From NCBI GenBank assembly GCA_900546075.1, contig URBH01000025.1, positions 1 to 29,455 of the forward strand: DNA of 29,455 nucleotides, given 5' to 3'. Position numbers and translations under genes: made by a program. Positions 1 through 6,596 of the stretch are shown here, in pieces. The notes under the pieces are model-generated. The model did no database searches. It was not told the origin of the DNA and saw only the letters and a program-made list of their open reading frames with translations. The number at the start of each line of letters is the position of its first letter. Positions within the stretch are counted from its first letter, which is position 1. This DNA is from an uncultured Eubacteriales bacterium. GTDB lineage: Bacteria; Bacillota; Clostridia; Oscillospirales; Oscillospiraceae.

Positions 1-4
1 GCAA

Positions 5-54
5 TGCCCTCTCAGTCACCTTCGGTGACAGCTCTCCCGGAGGGAGAGCCAAGG
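5..54. repeat. Double-hairpin REP-like repeat (edge of window)
   Basis: Two adjacent perfect hairpins are visible: GTCACC (15-20) with GGTGAC (24-29) around a short UUC loop, and GCTCTCCC (31-38) with GGGAGAGC (42-49). The pattern, a CTCAGTCACC-type arm followed by an AGCTCTCCC...GGGAGAGCC arm, resembles a multicopy intergenic repeat I associate with Oscillospiraceae such as Faecalibacterium relatives. That association is from memory and not tested here. No second copy was found in this window. The left end may be cut by the window edge. Confidence 0.5.
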
Positions 55-72
55 GGGTGCGTATGTTGGAAC

Positions 73-111
73 GGGAAATGGAGCGTATCCGCATCGATAT
101 GCTCCATTCCC
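73..111. terminator. Strong hairpin downstream of spoIIP
   Basis: The arms at 73-89 and 96-111 pair along about 16 positions with one bulged A and one G-U pair. The stem lies 37 bases past the spoIIP stop codon and is followed on the plus side by a short TGTTTT. It could end spoIIP transcription or that of a plus-strand gene outside the window. There is no clear U tract in the minus direction. Confidence 0.45.
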
Positions 112-147
112 TGTTTTACGGCCACTCCGCAAACCTGTGCAATGCTT

Positions 148-1128
148 TTATTCTTCCTCCGGCGGCTGGGTTCCCTTTGCCAGCGCGATAATGGCTCTCG
201 CCAGTTCTCCGGCGGCGGTCAGCGCCTCGTCGTGGGAATTTCCGGCCGCGCCTACCTCGATCAACAGAGCGCCGGGGGACAAGTCCTCGTTAAACCGCTG
301 ACCGCGCAGCTGTAACGGACGGGTGATTCCGGGGCAGGCCGTTTCCAGCTGGGCGTGGAGCTTCAGCGCCAGGGAGAGATTTTCCTCCCAGGTGTCGTAA
401 TTCGTGCCGACGACGATCATCAGCTGGGCGCTGTCCCGGCCGTCCACCTGGGCGAGGGTGCGCATCTGGCTTGCCCCGCCGGAGGCGTCCCGGTGGAGGT
501 CAAGCACCATCTGAATCGTGGGGTATTCCTTCAGCAGCTTTTGGATGGACTTCCGGGCGTCTACATAGGAGCCGTTATAGGACGGGTAGTCGTGGAGGGA
601 CGTGTCCTGGATGGCGACAATGCCGTTCTCCCCCAGAAGCGCCTGCACCCGGCGGCCGATGGAGAGCATGTTGTAATTGTCGTCCAGAGTTCGGTAGGCG
701 GAGGTTTCGGTGTAGGCTTCGCCCCGGCGGGTGTAGCTTTCCGTGGAGTGGGTGTGGATGATCAGCACCGTGGGCTTTTCGCCGGTCAAGTCCCAGCTCA
801 GCGGCTTCTCCATCAGCGCTCCGATATCCGGGCTGACGGAACAGGCGTAGTACAGCTCTACCTTTTCCGGGTCAGAAAAGGACGGAAGGGGCGGCTCGGT
901 GGGCTGCGGTGCCGCAGGGGGCGGAGATTCCACGAAATCCACCGAAAAAGCCTCCTGAGACGGCGAAAACCGGACATCTCGTCCGGTTTCTAAGTAGATC
1001 AGGAAGGCGGCGGTATCCGGGCTTGTCAGCCAGGACAGAAGCTTCTCAGGAAACCCCGAAGCAAACAGCCGGAGGGTCAGGGCGCAAAGAATTGCTGCCG
1101 CGCCCACCCGCAGCGCTCTGCTGCCCAT
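148..1128 (-). CDS. spoIIP: Stage II sporulation protein P (SpoIIP), peptidoglycan amidase/endopeptidase
   Basis: The protein has 326 residues. A hydrophobic N-terminal helix (about residues 8-24) would anchor it in the membrane. A low-complexity Pro/Glu linker follows (about 66-85), then the catalytic SpoIIP domain from about residue 118. Family motifs seen are IIHTHSTESY (about 123-132, two His), VLDLHRDA (about 208-215) and a late LLIEVGAAGNS with the conserved Glu. Family knowledge: SpoIIP works with SpoIID and SpoIIM in the DMP machine that degrades septal peptidoglycan during engulfment of the forespore. The ATG is preceded by AAGGAGGG at a good distance. It lies 68 bp downstream of tadA in the same direction. 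I saw no clear sporulation-sigma promoter in that gap, so read-through from tadA is possible. The symbol is secure because sequence and length both fit. Confidence 0.93.
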   Translation of the reverse strand: MGSRALRVGAAAILCALTLRLFASGFPEKLLSWLTSPDTAAFLIYLETGRDVRFSPSQEAFSVDFVESPPPAAPQPTEPPLPSFSDPEKVELYYACSVSPDIGALMEKPLSWDLTGEKPTVLIIHTHSTESYTRRGEAYTETSAYRTLDDNYNMLSIGRRVQALLGENGIVAIQDTSLHDYPSYNGSYVDARKSIQKLLKEYPTIQMVLDLHRDASGGASQMRTLAQVDGRDSAQLMIVVGTNYDTWEENLSLALKLHAQLETACPGITRPLQLRGQRFNEDLSPGALLIEVGAAGNSHDEALTAAGELARAIIALAKGTQPPEEE

Positions 1129-1196
1129 ACGCCGCCCTCCTTACGTAAAGAAATGTCGAAAAACCTCGTCAGCGTCGAAAAATGACGGCGAAAAAT

Positions 1197-1685
1197 TTAT
1201 CTGCCGCTTCCCGGCTTCCACTTGGGTCTGGAACGCAGCTCCGCCCGGAGACTGCGGAAAAATTCCGTCAGCAGCGCCCCGCACTCGGCTTCCCGGACGC
1301 CGGTTTCCACTTGCGGGTGGTGATTGAATTCCATGGAAAACAGACTGCATACCGAATTCACCGCGCCGCACTTCCGGTCGGAGGCGCCATATACCACCCG
1401 GGGAATCCGGGCGTTGATAATGGCTCCGGCGCACATGGGGCAGGGCTCCAATGTTACGTACAGCGTACACTCCCACAGCCGCCAGCCGCCCAGATGCCGG
1501 CAGGCTTCCCCGATGGCCTCTATCTCCGCGTGGGCGAGGGCGGACTTGTCCGTCTCCCGGCGGTTGCGTCCCCGGCCGACGACGGTGTCCCCCCGGACGA
1601 TCACACAGCCCACCGGCACCTCGCCGTCTGCCGCGGCCTCCCGCGCCAGGGTCAGCGCTTCGTCCATAAAATAGGCGTCCTCCAT
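1197..1685 (-). CDS. tadA: tRNA-specific adenosine deaminase TadA
   Basis: A 162-residue cytidine/deoxycytidylate-deaminase-fold enzyme that converts the wobble A34 of tRNA-Arg(ACG) to inosine. The zinc and catalytic motifs are intact: HAE at residues 52-54 (His ligand and proton-shuttle Glu) and PCPMCAGA at 81-88 (two Cys ligands). The upstream MDEALTLAREAAADGEVPVG is the normal TadA N-terminus, and the length is typical. The ATG follows GGAGGG by 6-7 nt. A good promoter sits just upstream at 1715-1743. A longer antisense/alternate-frame reading of the same DNA (1141-1761) is Arg/Gly-rich and not a protein family. Confidence 0.95.
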   Translation of the reverse strand: MEDAYFMDEALTLAREAAADGEVPVGCVIVRGDTVVGRGRNRRETDKSALAHAEIEAIGEACRHLGGWRLWECTLYVTLEPCPMCAGAIINARIPRVVYGASDRKCGAVNSVCSLFSMEFNHHPQVETGVREAECGALLTEFFRSLRAELRSRPKWKPGSGR

Positions 1686-1714
1686 GACGATCCCTCCTTT
1701 GGTTCCGTATGATA

Positions 1715-1743
1715 ATCATAACGAATTCAGGCGGGACAGTCAA
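1715..1743 (-). promoter_or_regulatory. SigA-type promoter for tadA
   Basis: On the minus strand TTGACT (1743-1738) is separated by exactly 17 bp from TATGAT (1720-1715). The predicted start, about 1708, gives a 20-nt leader with the tadA ribosome site. It lies in the gap between the XRE gene stop (1754) and the tadA start (1685), so tadA need not depend on the XRE gene promoter. Confidence 0.75.
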
Positions 1744-1753
1744 TGGGAAATCG

Positions 1754-2092
1754 TCACGCATCCATCAGCATGGCGGCAAACAACACTGCCAGCTCCTCCC
1801 GGGAAAAAGGACGCTCCCGGCGCTGCTCCAGCCGCTGGTCTGCGGCGCGGATACGACCCAGCAGCATTTTCTCCAATTCTTCCCGCTCCTTTTCCGCCGG
1901 GGTTCCCGTGAGCAGATAGTCCGTGGTGACCCCCAGCTCCCGGGACAGCCTGACCAGGGTCTGCATGGACGGCTCCCGCCGCTCCTGCTCGTACATTCCC
2001 AGTGCGCTCGGACTGACTTGCAGACGCTGTGCCAGCTCTGCCTGACTTAATCCCGCCTCCCGGCGCAGCGCCGCAATTCGGGTTCCCAACAT
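1754..2092 (-). CDS. XRE-family helix-turn-helix transcriptional regulator
   Basis: A 112-residue protein. Residues about 4-60 form a Cro/C1-type HTH: LRREAGLSQAELAQRLQVSP followed by LGMYEQERREPSM, then a third helix and the LGVTTDYLLTG turn typical of SinR/Xre proteins. The C-terminal half (about 64-112) is a charged helix rich in Glu/Arg, a possible dimerisation or partner-binding segment. It diverges from the small operon beginning at 2305. A palindrome lies between the two (ACAC-gca-GTGT near 2190), so control of itself and of the divergent operon is plausible but inferred. The ATG lies after a GAAAGAAGTGG ribosome site. The regulon cannot be read from sequence. Confidence 0.88.
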   Translation of the reverse strand: MLGTRIAALRREAGLSQAELAQRLQVSPSALGMYEQERREPSMQTLVRLSRELGVTTDYLLTGTPAEKEREELEKMLLGRIRAADQRLEQRRERPFSREELAVLFAAMLMDA

Positions 2093-2181
2093 ATGACCAC
2101 TTCTTTCTTGTTATTGGTTAGCGCAAGGATACCACAAAAAAAGTGAAAAAACAGGGGAATAAAGACGCCTACACATTTCGA

Positions 2182-2210
2182 CGGACATTACACGCAGTGT
2201 GTGGTATTCT
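2182..2210 (+). promoter_or_regulatory. Candidate promoter/operator of the small three-gene operon
   Basis: CGGACA (2182-2187) and TATTCT (2205-2210) are 17 bp apart, giving a moderate SigA match. The spacer holds the dyad ACACGCAGTGT. A dyad between -35 and -10, next to a divergent XRE gene, is a classic repressor-site arrangement. Binding by that regulator is inference. Confidence 0.4.
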
Positions 2211-2304
2211 GTTTTCATGGAAATAGCTGGGAAATTATGCGAAAAAAAGAATGCCGATTTCGACAGGTTATTGCCAAAATTATTTACGAAAGAGGTCGAT
2301 TCTT

Positions 2305-2439
2305 ATGATCCGGTTCTTAGAACCCATGCTGTACATAGACGCCCAGGCGGAAATACCGGTGTGTCTGTGTGAAAAATGCGGCGCGGAATGCTACGCGCCG
2401 GAGGGCGTCTGCCGCAGCTGTGAAGGAGATACGCCATGA
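2305..2439 (+). CDS. Small cysteine-rich (zinc-ribbon-like) peptide, 44 aa
   Basis: A 44-residue peptide starting MIRFLEPMLYIDAQAEIPVC. Its second half carries five Cys in a CLCEKCGAEC ... CRSC arrangement, compatible with a treble-clef or zinc-ribbon knuckle. The ATG at 2305 follows GAAAGAGG at about 9 nt and is preferred to an in-frame upstream ATG at 2251 that has no ribosome site. The stop overlaps the next ATG by 4 nt (ATGA), so translation is probably coupled. Such short zinc-binding ORFs are common in mobile-element and phage regulatory clusters of Clostridia. I do not know a function. Confidence 0.6.
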   Translation: MIRFLEPMLYIDAQAEIPVCLCEKCGAECYAPEGVCRSCEGDTP

Positions 2440-2669
2440 CGCTGGTAGAGCTGAGCGTGTGCTATGAGGAGGCCGCCGTTCCTCTGCGCCGGCGGCTGCG
2501 GGAGCTTCGGATGCTGCTGGCGGCGACGGACGACCCGGAGGAGATTTGGCGCTATAAGCGCCGCATTGCGGAACTGACCCCCATGCTGACCCAAATGAAC
2601 GAACTGGCGGAGCTGACAGCCCACTACTACGACAGGGGGTACTACCGGAATGAAAAATATACTGTATGA
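2436..2669 (+). CDS. Hypothetical helical protein, 77 aa
   Basis: A short protein predicted to be mostly helical, with a heptad-like charged stretch (LRRRLRELRMLLAA, then YKRRIAELTPMLTQMNELAEL) and an aromatic, charged C-terminus. No enzyme motif is visible. It overlaps the upstream gene by 4 nt and the downstream HTH gene by 20 nt, so the three are almost certainly translated as one unit. From memory, similar small proteins precede sigma-like HTH genes in integrative elements and gut Clostridia genomes, which suggests a partner role. That is inference. Confidence 0.65.
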   Translation: MTLVELSVCYEEAAVPLRRRLRELRMLLAATDDPEEIWRYKRRIAELTPMLTQMNELAELTAHYYDRGYYRNEKYTV

Positions 2670-2892
2670 GGGCTATCTGGGCCCCCGGCTGCCCCGGGAG
2701 GTGCAGCTGAAGCGGGTGCAGCGGGTGATGCAGGAGGAGCTGACCCCCTTGCAGCGGGAGACCCTCATCGCCTTTTACTTCCAGGAGCAGACCCTGACCC
2801 AGATCGCCGCAGACAGGGGCGTGAACAAAAGCACCGTCTGCCGGACGCTGAAACGGGCAGAGGACAAGCTCAGGCGGTATTTGAAATATTAG
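2650..2892 (+). CDS. Sigma-70 region-4-like HTH protein, 80 aa
   Basis: An 80-residue protein that is essentially a lone sigma region 4 HTH. ELTPLQRETLIAFYFQEQ (about 29-46) is followed by LTQIAADRGVNKSTVCRTLKRAEDKL (about 48-74), the sigma-factor HTH with its recognition helix. No region 2 is present, so it is unlikely to act alone as a complete sigma factor. Similar stand-alone proteins are found in integrative elements and prophages. The ATG is preceded by a G-rich CAGGGGGTA site and lies inside the end of the upstream gene. A hairpin terminator follows directly after the stop. Confidence 0.75.
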   Translation: MKNILYEGYLGPRLPREVQLKRVQRVMQEELTPLQRETLIAFYFQEQTLTQIAADRGVNKSTVCRTLKRAEDKLRRYLKY

Positions 2893-2897
2893 AAGCG

Positions 2898-2931
2898 ACC
2901 GGAGCCGTACTGCGCAGTGCGGCTCCGGTTT
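2898..2931 (+). terminator. Terminator of the small operon
   Basis: ACCGGAGCCG (2898-2907) pairs perfectly with CGGCTCCGGT (2920-2929), with a further ACTGCGCAGT dyad in the loop. It begins 6 nt after the stop of the HTH gene. Only a short TTT follows because the adjacent repeat element begins at 2936. Confidence 0.7.
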
Positions 2932-2935
2932 CTAT

Positions 2936-3096
2936 GGCAACACCGCACAATTCGGCAAGAAGACTCAGCCAGGATTTTTGCTCCAATTCAAAGTTTGAAA
3001 AATGGAGGAATACTGTATGTATTTCCCATTTTTCAAACTGAAGAAGTGGGGCAAAAAGACGGCTGAGACTCGAAGACGCAATTGTGCGGTGTTGCC
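2936..3096. mobile_element. MITE-like palindromic element with 4-bp target duplication
   Basis: A 161-bp non-coding element. Perfect 17-bp terminal inverted repeats run from 2936 (GGCAACACCGCACAATT) and end at 3096. CTAT lies directly outside both ends (2932-2935 and 3097-3100), consistent with a target-site duplication. Inside are three more paired blocks in register: CTCAGCC 2964-2970 with GGCTGAG 3061-3067, TTTTTGC 2975-2981 with GCAAAAA 3051-3057, and a 14-bp AGTTTGAAAAATGG 2992-3005 with its complement 3026-3039. The whole element can therefore fold into one long hairpin. There is no ORF for a transposase, so it must be mobilised in trans if active. No second copy is in this window. Confidence 0.8.
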
Positions 3097-3110
3097 CTAT
3101 ATAGGATAAA

Positions 3111-3142
3111 GGCCGTTGGCGCGATTCCCTGCGCCAACGGCC
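3111..3142 (-). terminator. Terminator of the KDG operon
   Basis: A perfect 12-bp stem, GGCCGTTGGCGC (3111-3122) with GCGCCAACGGCC (3131-3142), is flanked by AAA and TTT so that it can work in both directions. It lies 14 bp past the stop of the kinase gene. Confidence 0.85.
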
Positions 3143-3156
3143 TTTGTCAAAATAGG

Positions 3157-4185
3157 TTATCTCTGAATCCGTCCGGAGCCGTCGCCGCTGGCGAGCTTTT
3201 CCACCTCGGGAACGGTGACCATGTTGTAGTCGCCCTCGATGGAATGCTTCAGGGCGGATGCCGCCACCGCGAACTCCACCGCCGACTGGGTGTCCTTGCC
3301 GTTCATCAGGGAGTAGATCAGGCCGCCGCCGAAGCTGTCGCCGCCGCCGACCCGGTCGATGATGTGCAGGTCGTACTTCTTGGAGAAGCAGTACTCGTCC
3401 TTGGCTACGTTGTAGAGCATGGCGCTCCAGCCGTTGTCAAAGGCGGAGTGGCTTTCCCGCAGGGTGATGGCCACCATCTCGAAGCCGAACTTGTCCGCCA
3501 GCTGCTTGGCAACGGACTTGTAGCCCTCGTGGTTCAGACTGCCGCCGTAGATGTCGGTGGCCTCGGCCTCGATGCCGAACACGTCCTTGGCGTCCTCCTC
3601 GTTGGAGATGCACACGTCCACGTATTGGCACAGGTCGGTCATGGCCGCCCGCGCCTGCTCCCGGGTCCAGAGCTTGCCCCGGTAGTTTAAGTCGCAGGAG
3701 ATCTTGCAGCCGTGAGCCTTGGCGGCCTTGCAGGCTTCCTTGCAGATCTCAACCACGTTCGCGCCCAGCGCCGGGGTGATGCCGGTGAAGTGGAACCACT
3801 CGGCACCCTCAAAAATCCTGTCCCAGTCAAAGTCCGAGGAGGTTGCTTCCTGGATGGCGGAATGGGCGCGGTCGTAGATGCACACGGAGCCGCGCTGGGA
3901 AGCGCCCTTCTCGTTGAAGTAGATGCCCACGCGGTTGCCGCCCCGGGTGATCAGGGAGGTATCCACGCCGTAGCGGCGCAGAGAGTTGACGGCGGCCTGA
4001 CCGATGGCGTGGGTGGGCAGCTTGGTTACGTAGGCGACGTCCATTCCGTAATTGGCCAGGGACACGGCCACGTTGGCCTCGCCGCCGCCGAAGGTGAACT
4101 CTACATGGTCGCACTGAACAAAGCGCTCGTAGTTGTAGGGCTGAAGACGGAGCATCAGCTCACCGAAAGTAATGATCTTTGCCAT
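3157..4185 (-). CDS. kdgK: PfkB-family 2-keto-3-deoxygluconate kinase
   Basis: A 342-residue ribokinase-fold sugar kinase. The N-terminal PfkB signature GGGEANVA is at residues 33-40. The KDG-kinase-like CDLNYRGKLW block is at 164-173. The C-terminal signature DRVGGGDSFGGGL is at 277-289, with Asp283 as the expected catalytic base. The length is normal. The substrate is assigned mainly from context: it is the last gene after a KDPG/KHG aldolase in one operon, the standard pair that phosphorylates KDG to KDPG and splits it to pyruvate and glyceraldehyde-3-phosphate. The ATG has AGGAGGAA upstream. The start lies 17 bp from the stop of the VOC gene. Fructokinase activity is the main alternative on sequence alone. 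Confidence 0.88.
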   Translation of the reverse strand: MAKIITFGELMLRLQPYNYERFVQCDHVEFTFGGGEANVAVSLANYGMDVAYVTKLPTHAIGQAAVNSLRRYGVDTSLITRGGNRVGIYFNEKGASQRGSVCIYDRAHSAIQEATSSDFDWDRIFEGAEWFHFTGITPALGANVVEICKEACKAAKAHGCKISCDLNYRGKLWTREQARAAMTDLCQYVDVCISNEEDAKDVFGIEAEATDIYGGSLNHEGYKSVAKQLADKFGFEMVAITLRESHSAFDNGWSAMLYNVAKDEYCFSKKYDLHIIDRVGGGDSFGGGLIYSLMNGKDTQSAVEFAVAASALKHSIEGDYNMVTVPEVEKLASGDGSGRIQR

Positions 4186-4202
4186 TTTATGTTCCTCCTA
4201 TA

Positions 4203-4550
4203 TTATTTGTTTCCGACCAGATGCACGGCAAAGCCGCAGATCTCGTCTGCCAGATAAATGGCGTTCAGGGTACCGTCCGCCTTATATTTGGCGGATTCCT
4301 TGTTGAATTGGAAGCCCCGGCCTTCCAGATCGGCCACGGCGGCGGCCACGTCCGGCGTGCCGATGGCGATATGACCGTTTGCGCCCAGATAGGGGGATTT
4401 CATCAGCTCCACCGCTTTCCCGGCGAAAACAGAGCTGTTGCCCTCCTTGGCGGTCAGGCCGAACATGGCTTCAAACAGGGCAGCGCCCTTCCGCGCCTGC
4501 TCGGCATTGGCGCAGTTGATGCCCACATGCGCCAGCGTATAAGAAATCAT
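4203..4550 (-). CDS. VOC (glyoxalase-fold) protein, companion of the KDPG aldolase
   Basis: A 115-residue single-domain VOC protein beginning MISYTLAHVGINCANAEQA and ending FAVHLVGNK. It shows the beta-alpha-beta-beta-beta pattern, with GHIAIGTPDVAAAVADLEGRG in the second module. The start at 4550 is chosen because AAGGAG lies 7 nt upstream. A further upstream ATG (4595) would run back into the aldolase gene without a ribosome site. From memory, relatives in Clostridia have a KDPG/KHG aldolase with a VOC domain fused at the C-terminus, so this looks like the unfused counterpart. Its catalytic role is unknown; it may assist or regulate the aldolase. Confidence 0.8.
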   Translation of the reverse strand: MISYTLAHVGINCANAEQARKGAALFEAMFGLTAKEGNSSVFAGKAVELMKSPYLGANGHIAIGTPDVAAAVADLEGRGFQFNKESAKYKADGTLNAIYLADEICGFAVHLVGNK

Positions 4551-4563
4551 TGTCTTTCTCCTT

Positions 4564-5193
4564 TCATTCGCCCTTGGCGGCCTTCCGGGCGTCAAGGCAC
4601 AGCCGGGTGATCTTGTCCCAGTTGCCCGCGGCGATGTCCGCCTTGGGGCAGACCCAGCTGCCGCCCACGGCGTGGATAAAGGGGGCGTCGATGTACTCTT
4701 TGATGTTGTCGCTGTTCACGCCGCCGGTGGGCAGGAACTTCATGCCCACAAAGGGTGCGGACAGATTCTTCATGGCCTTCAGGCCGCCGTAGACGTTGGC
4801 CGGGAAGAACTTGACCATTTTCAGGCCGTATTTCATGGCGCTCATGATCTCGGTGGGGGTGACGCAGCCGGGAGCGACGGGAACGCCATGCTCCACGCAG
4901 TAGCCCACCACTTCCTCACTGAAGCCGGGGGAGACGATGAACTTGGCACCCATTTCCAGCGCCAGCTTGCACTGCTCCAGATTCAGGACGGTACCGGCGC
5001 CCACCAGCACCTCGGGGCAGTTCTCCGCCACCGCCCTGATGGCCTCCGGCGCGCAGGCGGTACGGAAGGTGATCTCCATGGTGTCGATCCCGCCGGCCAG
5101 CATGGCTCTCGCGGTGGGGACTGCGTCCTCCGCCTTGTCCAGAACGACCACGGGGACGACGATAGAATTTGCAAATCTTTCCATTGCAGTCAT
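4564..5193 (-). CDS. eda: KDPG/KHG aldolase (2-dehydro-3-deoxy-phosphogluconate aldolase)
   Basis: A 209-residue class I aldolase of the KDPG/KHG family, the usual length. The visible active-site signature includes Glu40 in MEITFRT, Thr68 in GAGTVL and the Schiff-base Lys128 in KMVKFFPAN, with LPTGGV lining the phosphate site near residue 155. It cleaves KDPG into pyruvate and glyceraldehyde-3-phosphate, and 4-hydroxy-2-oxoglutarate in dual-function members. The ATG at 5193 is supported by AGGAGGAAATTAAC directly upstream. It lies 28 bp after the AraC gene and 13 bp before the VOC gene, so all are co-transcribed. Confidence 0.93.
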   Translation of the reverse strand: MTAMERFANSIVVPVVVLDKAEDAVPTARAMLAGGIDTMEITFRTACAPEAIRAVAENCPEVLVGAGTVLNLEQCKLALEMGAKFIVSPGFSEEVVGYCVEHGVPVAPGCVTPTEIMSAMKYGLKMVKFFPANVYGGLKAMKNLSAPFVGMKFLPTGGVNSDNIKEYIDAPFIHAVGGSWVCPKADIAAGNWDKITRLCLDARKAAKGE

Positions 5194-5221
5194 GTTAATT
5201 TCCTCCTATGTATTTGTGGTA

Positions 5222-5983
5222 TTATTCGCTTGCTTGCGTTCTTCCTTTTTTGGCAAAGGTGCTGGGGGAACAGCCGTAGTGCTTTTTGAACACCCGGGAA
5301 AAATACAGCGCGTCGTCATAGCCGCACATCCGGGCGATCTCCGACACGGTGTACTCGTTTGCCCACATGGCGGTCAGCAGCATTTCCGCGCTTTTCATCC
5401 GCAGATTCGTCATGTATTCCAGGGGGGATACCCCCACCTCTTTTTTGAAGCGCTTGCGCAGGTAATCGTAGTGAAACGGCTGCTGCCGGATGACCTCGTC
5501 CAGGGAGAAATCCACCCGGGAATAATTCTTGAGGATGCCCTCCCGGATCTTTTCCACCGGCTCGGAAAACGCCGCGCTGCTGCGGAACACCACAATGTAG
5601 CTGGTGATCAGCGCCCCCAGGGCTTCCAGCACCAGCTCCCGTCCGCGGATGTCGGTCATGTAATAGGTCTTCGCCTGGGTGAAGGCGCTGTGAAGGCTGC
5701 CCGTGTCGTCGTCCGCCACCCGGAAGGGCGTCTTGTAGGGGAAGGAGGGGTCGGCGATGGTCAGATGGATATTGGTGAAGCCTTCCCGGCTGGAATTGGC
5801 GTGGACTTCCAGGGGCGGGATCGCCACCATTTCCCCCACCCGGTAGGGAAGGACGGTGCCGTTTTCAAACCGGAACGCCCCCTGGCCGCTGGTGCAGTAC
5901 ACCAGCTCCCAGGCGTCATGGGTGTGCCACCGCACGTCGAAGGATTTCGGATGCTCTCCGACAAACAGGATCGTATTGTTCAT
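5222..5983 (-). CDS. AraC-family transcriptional regulator of the KDG operon
   Basis: A 253-residue AraC/XylS protein. The N-terminal ~120 residues look like a cupin sensor (HTHDAWELVYCTSGQGAFRF, then YRVGEMVAIPPLEVHAN). The C-terminal ~100 residues hold the double HTH, with SEIARMCGYDDALYFSRVFK KH and PSTFAKK at the end matching the family signature. The effector is unknown; a sugar acid such as KDG or a uronate would fit the genes it leads. It is the first gene of the operon behind its own promoter (6130-6158), so autoregulation is likely. GAGG precedes the ATG. Confidence 0.92.
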   Translation of the reverse strand: MNNTILFVGEHPKSFDVRWHTHDAWELVYCTSGQGAFRFENGTVLPYRVGEMVAIPPLEVHANSSREGFTNIHLTIADPSFPYKTPFRVADDDTGSLHSAFTQAKTYYMTDIRGRELVLEALGALITSYIVVFRSSAAFSEPVEKIREGILKNYSRVDFSLDEVIRQQPFHYDYLRKRFKKEVGVSPLEYMTNLRMKSAEMLLTAMWANEYTVSEIARMCGYDDALYFSRVFKKHYGCSPSTFAKKGRTQASE

Positions 5984-6129
5984 GGTATTTACCTCGAAGG
6001 AGCTGCCCCTTTTATCGCGGGATTCCGTAAAAGGCGTGTTAGTCTGTTAGGGCGAAACGGGCGACTTATCCGTTTCATCCATGTCGTGAATTGAATCGTC
6101 TATGTCTTTTGCCGTGTTTCCATAATCCT

Positions 6130-6158
6130 ATAATACGGGATTTTCCGACGTTCGTCAA
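6130..6158 (-). promoter_or_regulatory. SigA-type promoter of the araC-eda-VOC-kdgK operon
   Basis: Minus-strand TTGACG (6158-6153) and TATTAT (6135-6130) are separated by 17 bp. The leader would be about 140 nt and contains a small hairpin, GAAACGG 6053-6059 with CCGTTTC 6070-6076. No other promoter was seen inside the operon. Confidence 0.72.
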
Positions 6159-6530
6159 CCGTTTTGAGCAGGACAAAATAGATATATTTTTATGCCATAA
6201 TATGTTATATATCAACAAATACCAGAAATAATATTAACTTTTTTGAAAAGTAAATGGACAAAACGGATATACGCATACAAGCCCGCACAGCAGCCGGCAC
6301 AGGGGATGAGGTGGGACGCATATGTCCGGCTGCACAATTAGAAACATCCGATTTTGTCTGGTTCTCCCACGCGGAACCTGACAGGCAGAAGCCTCACGGG
6401 GAAACGCGCCCATTCCTTCTCCCATCCCCGTTTCTCTGCCGGCAGAACTCCCGGTAGAGTTCCGCCTGCCTTATTCTACCGGCAAAGCGGGAGGGGACGG
6501 GCGGGTAGAGCGGGGGAACGACAGAGCTTC
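6159..6530. other. Gene-free stretch: AT-rich block followed by mutually exclusive hairpins
   Basis: No credible gene is seen. From 6170 to 6260 the DNA is strongly AT-rich, unlike its surroundings. From 6384 to 6482 several inverted repeats compete. GGCAGA and GAAACG (6384-6406) can pair with CGTTTC TCTGCC (6429-6440). GAACTC 6445-6450 pairs with GAGTTC 6457-6462. CCGGTAGA 6451-6458 pairs perfectly with TCTACCGG 6475-6482, and this excludes the GAACTC stem. It may be leader RNA if transcription starts upstream, but I do not recognise a known RNA family. Confidence 0.4.
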
Positions 6531-6559
6531 TTGACTTTCGGGGACTTTGGCGGTAAACT
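6531..6559 (+). promoter_or_regulatory. Candidate promoter of the acyltransferase/GT8 operon
   Basis: TTGACT (6531-6536) and TAAACT (6554-6559) have a 17-bp spacer. The predicted start near 6566 gives a ~30-nt leader including the GGAG ribosome site of the first gene. The -10 is only a 4/6 match. Confidence 0.5.
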
Positions 6560-6596
6560 GATACACACTTTGGAAACAATTTGGATGGAGCCTCTT

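Noticed and set aside
1141..1761. 206-codon Arg/Gly-rich frame over tadA
   Set aside because: TadA with HAE and PCPMC motifs lies in another frame of the same strand.
2251..2304. Upstream ATG for the cysteine-rich peptide
   Set aside because: No ribosome site; GAAAGAGG supports 2305.
2650..2892. A full ECF sigma factor
   Set aside because: Only region 4 is present; there is no region 2 in the protein or upstream.
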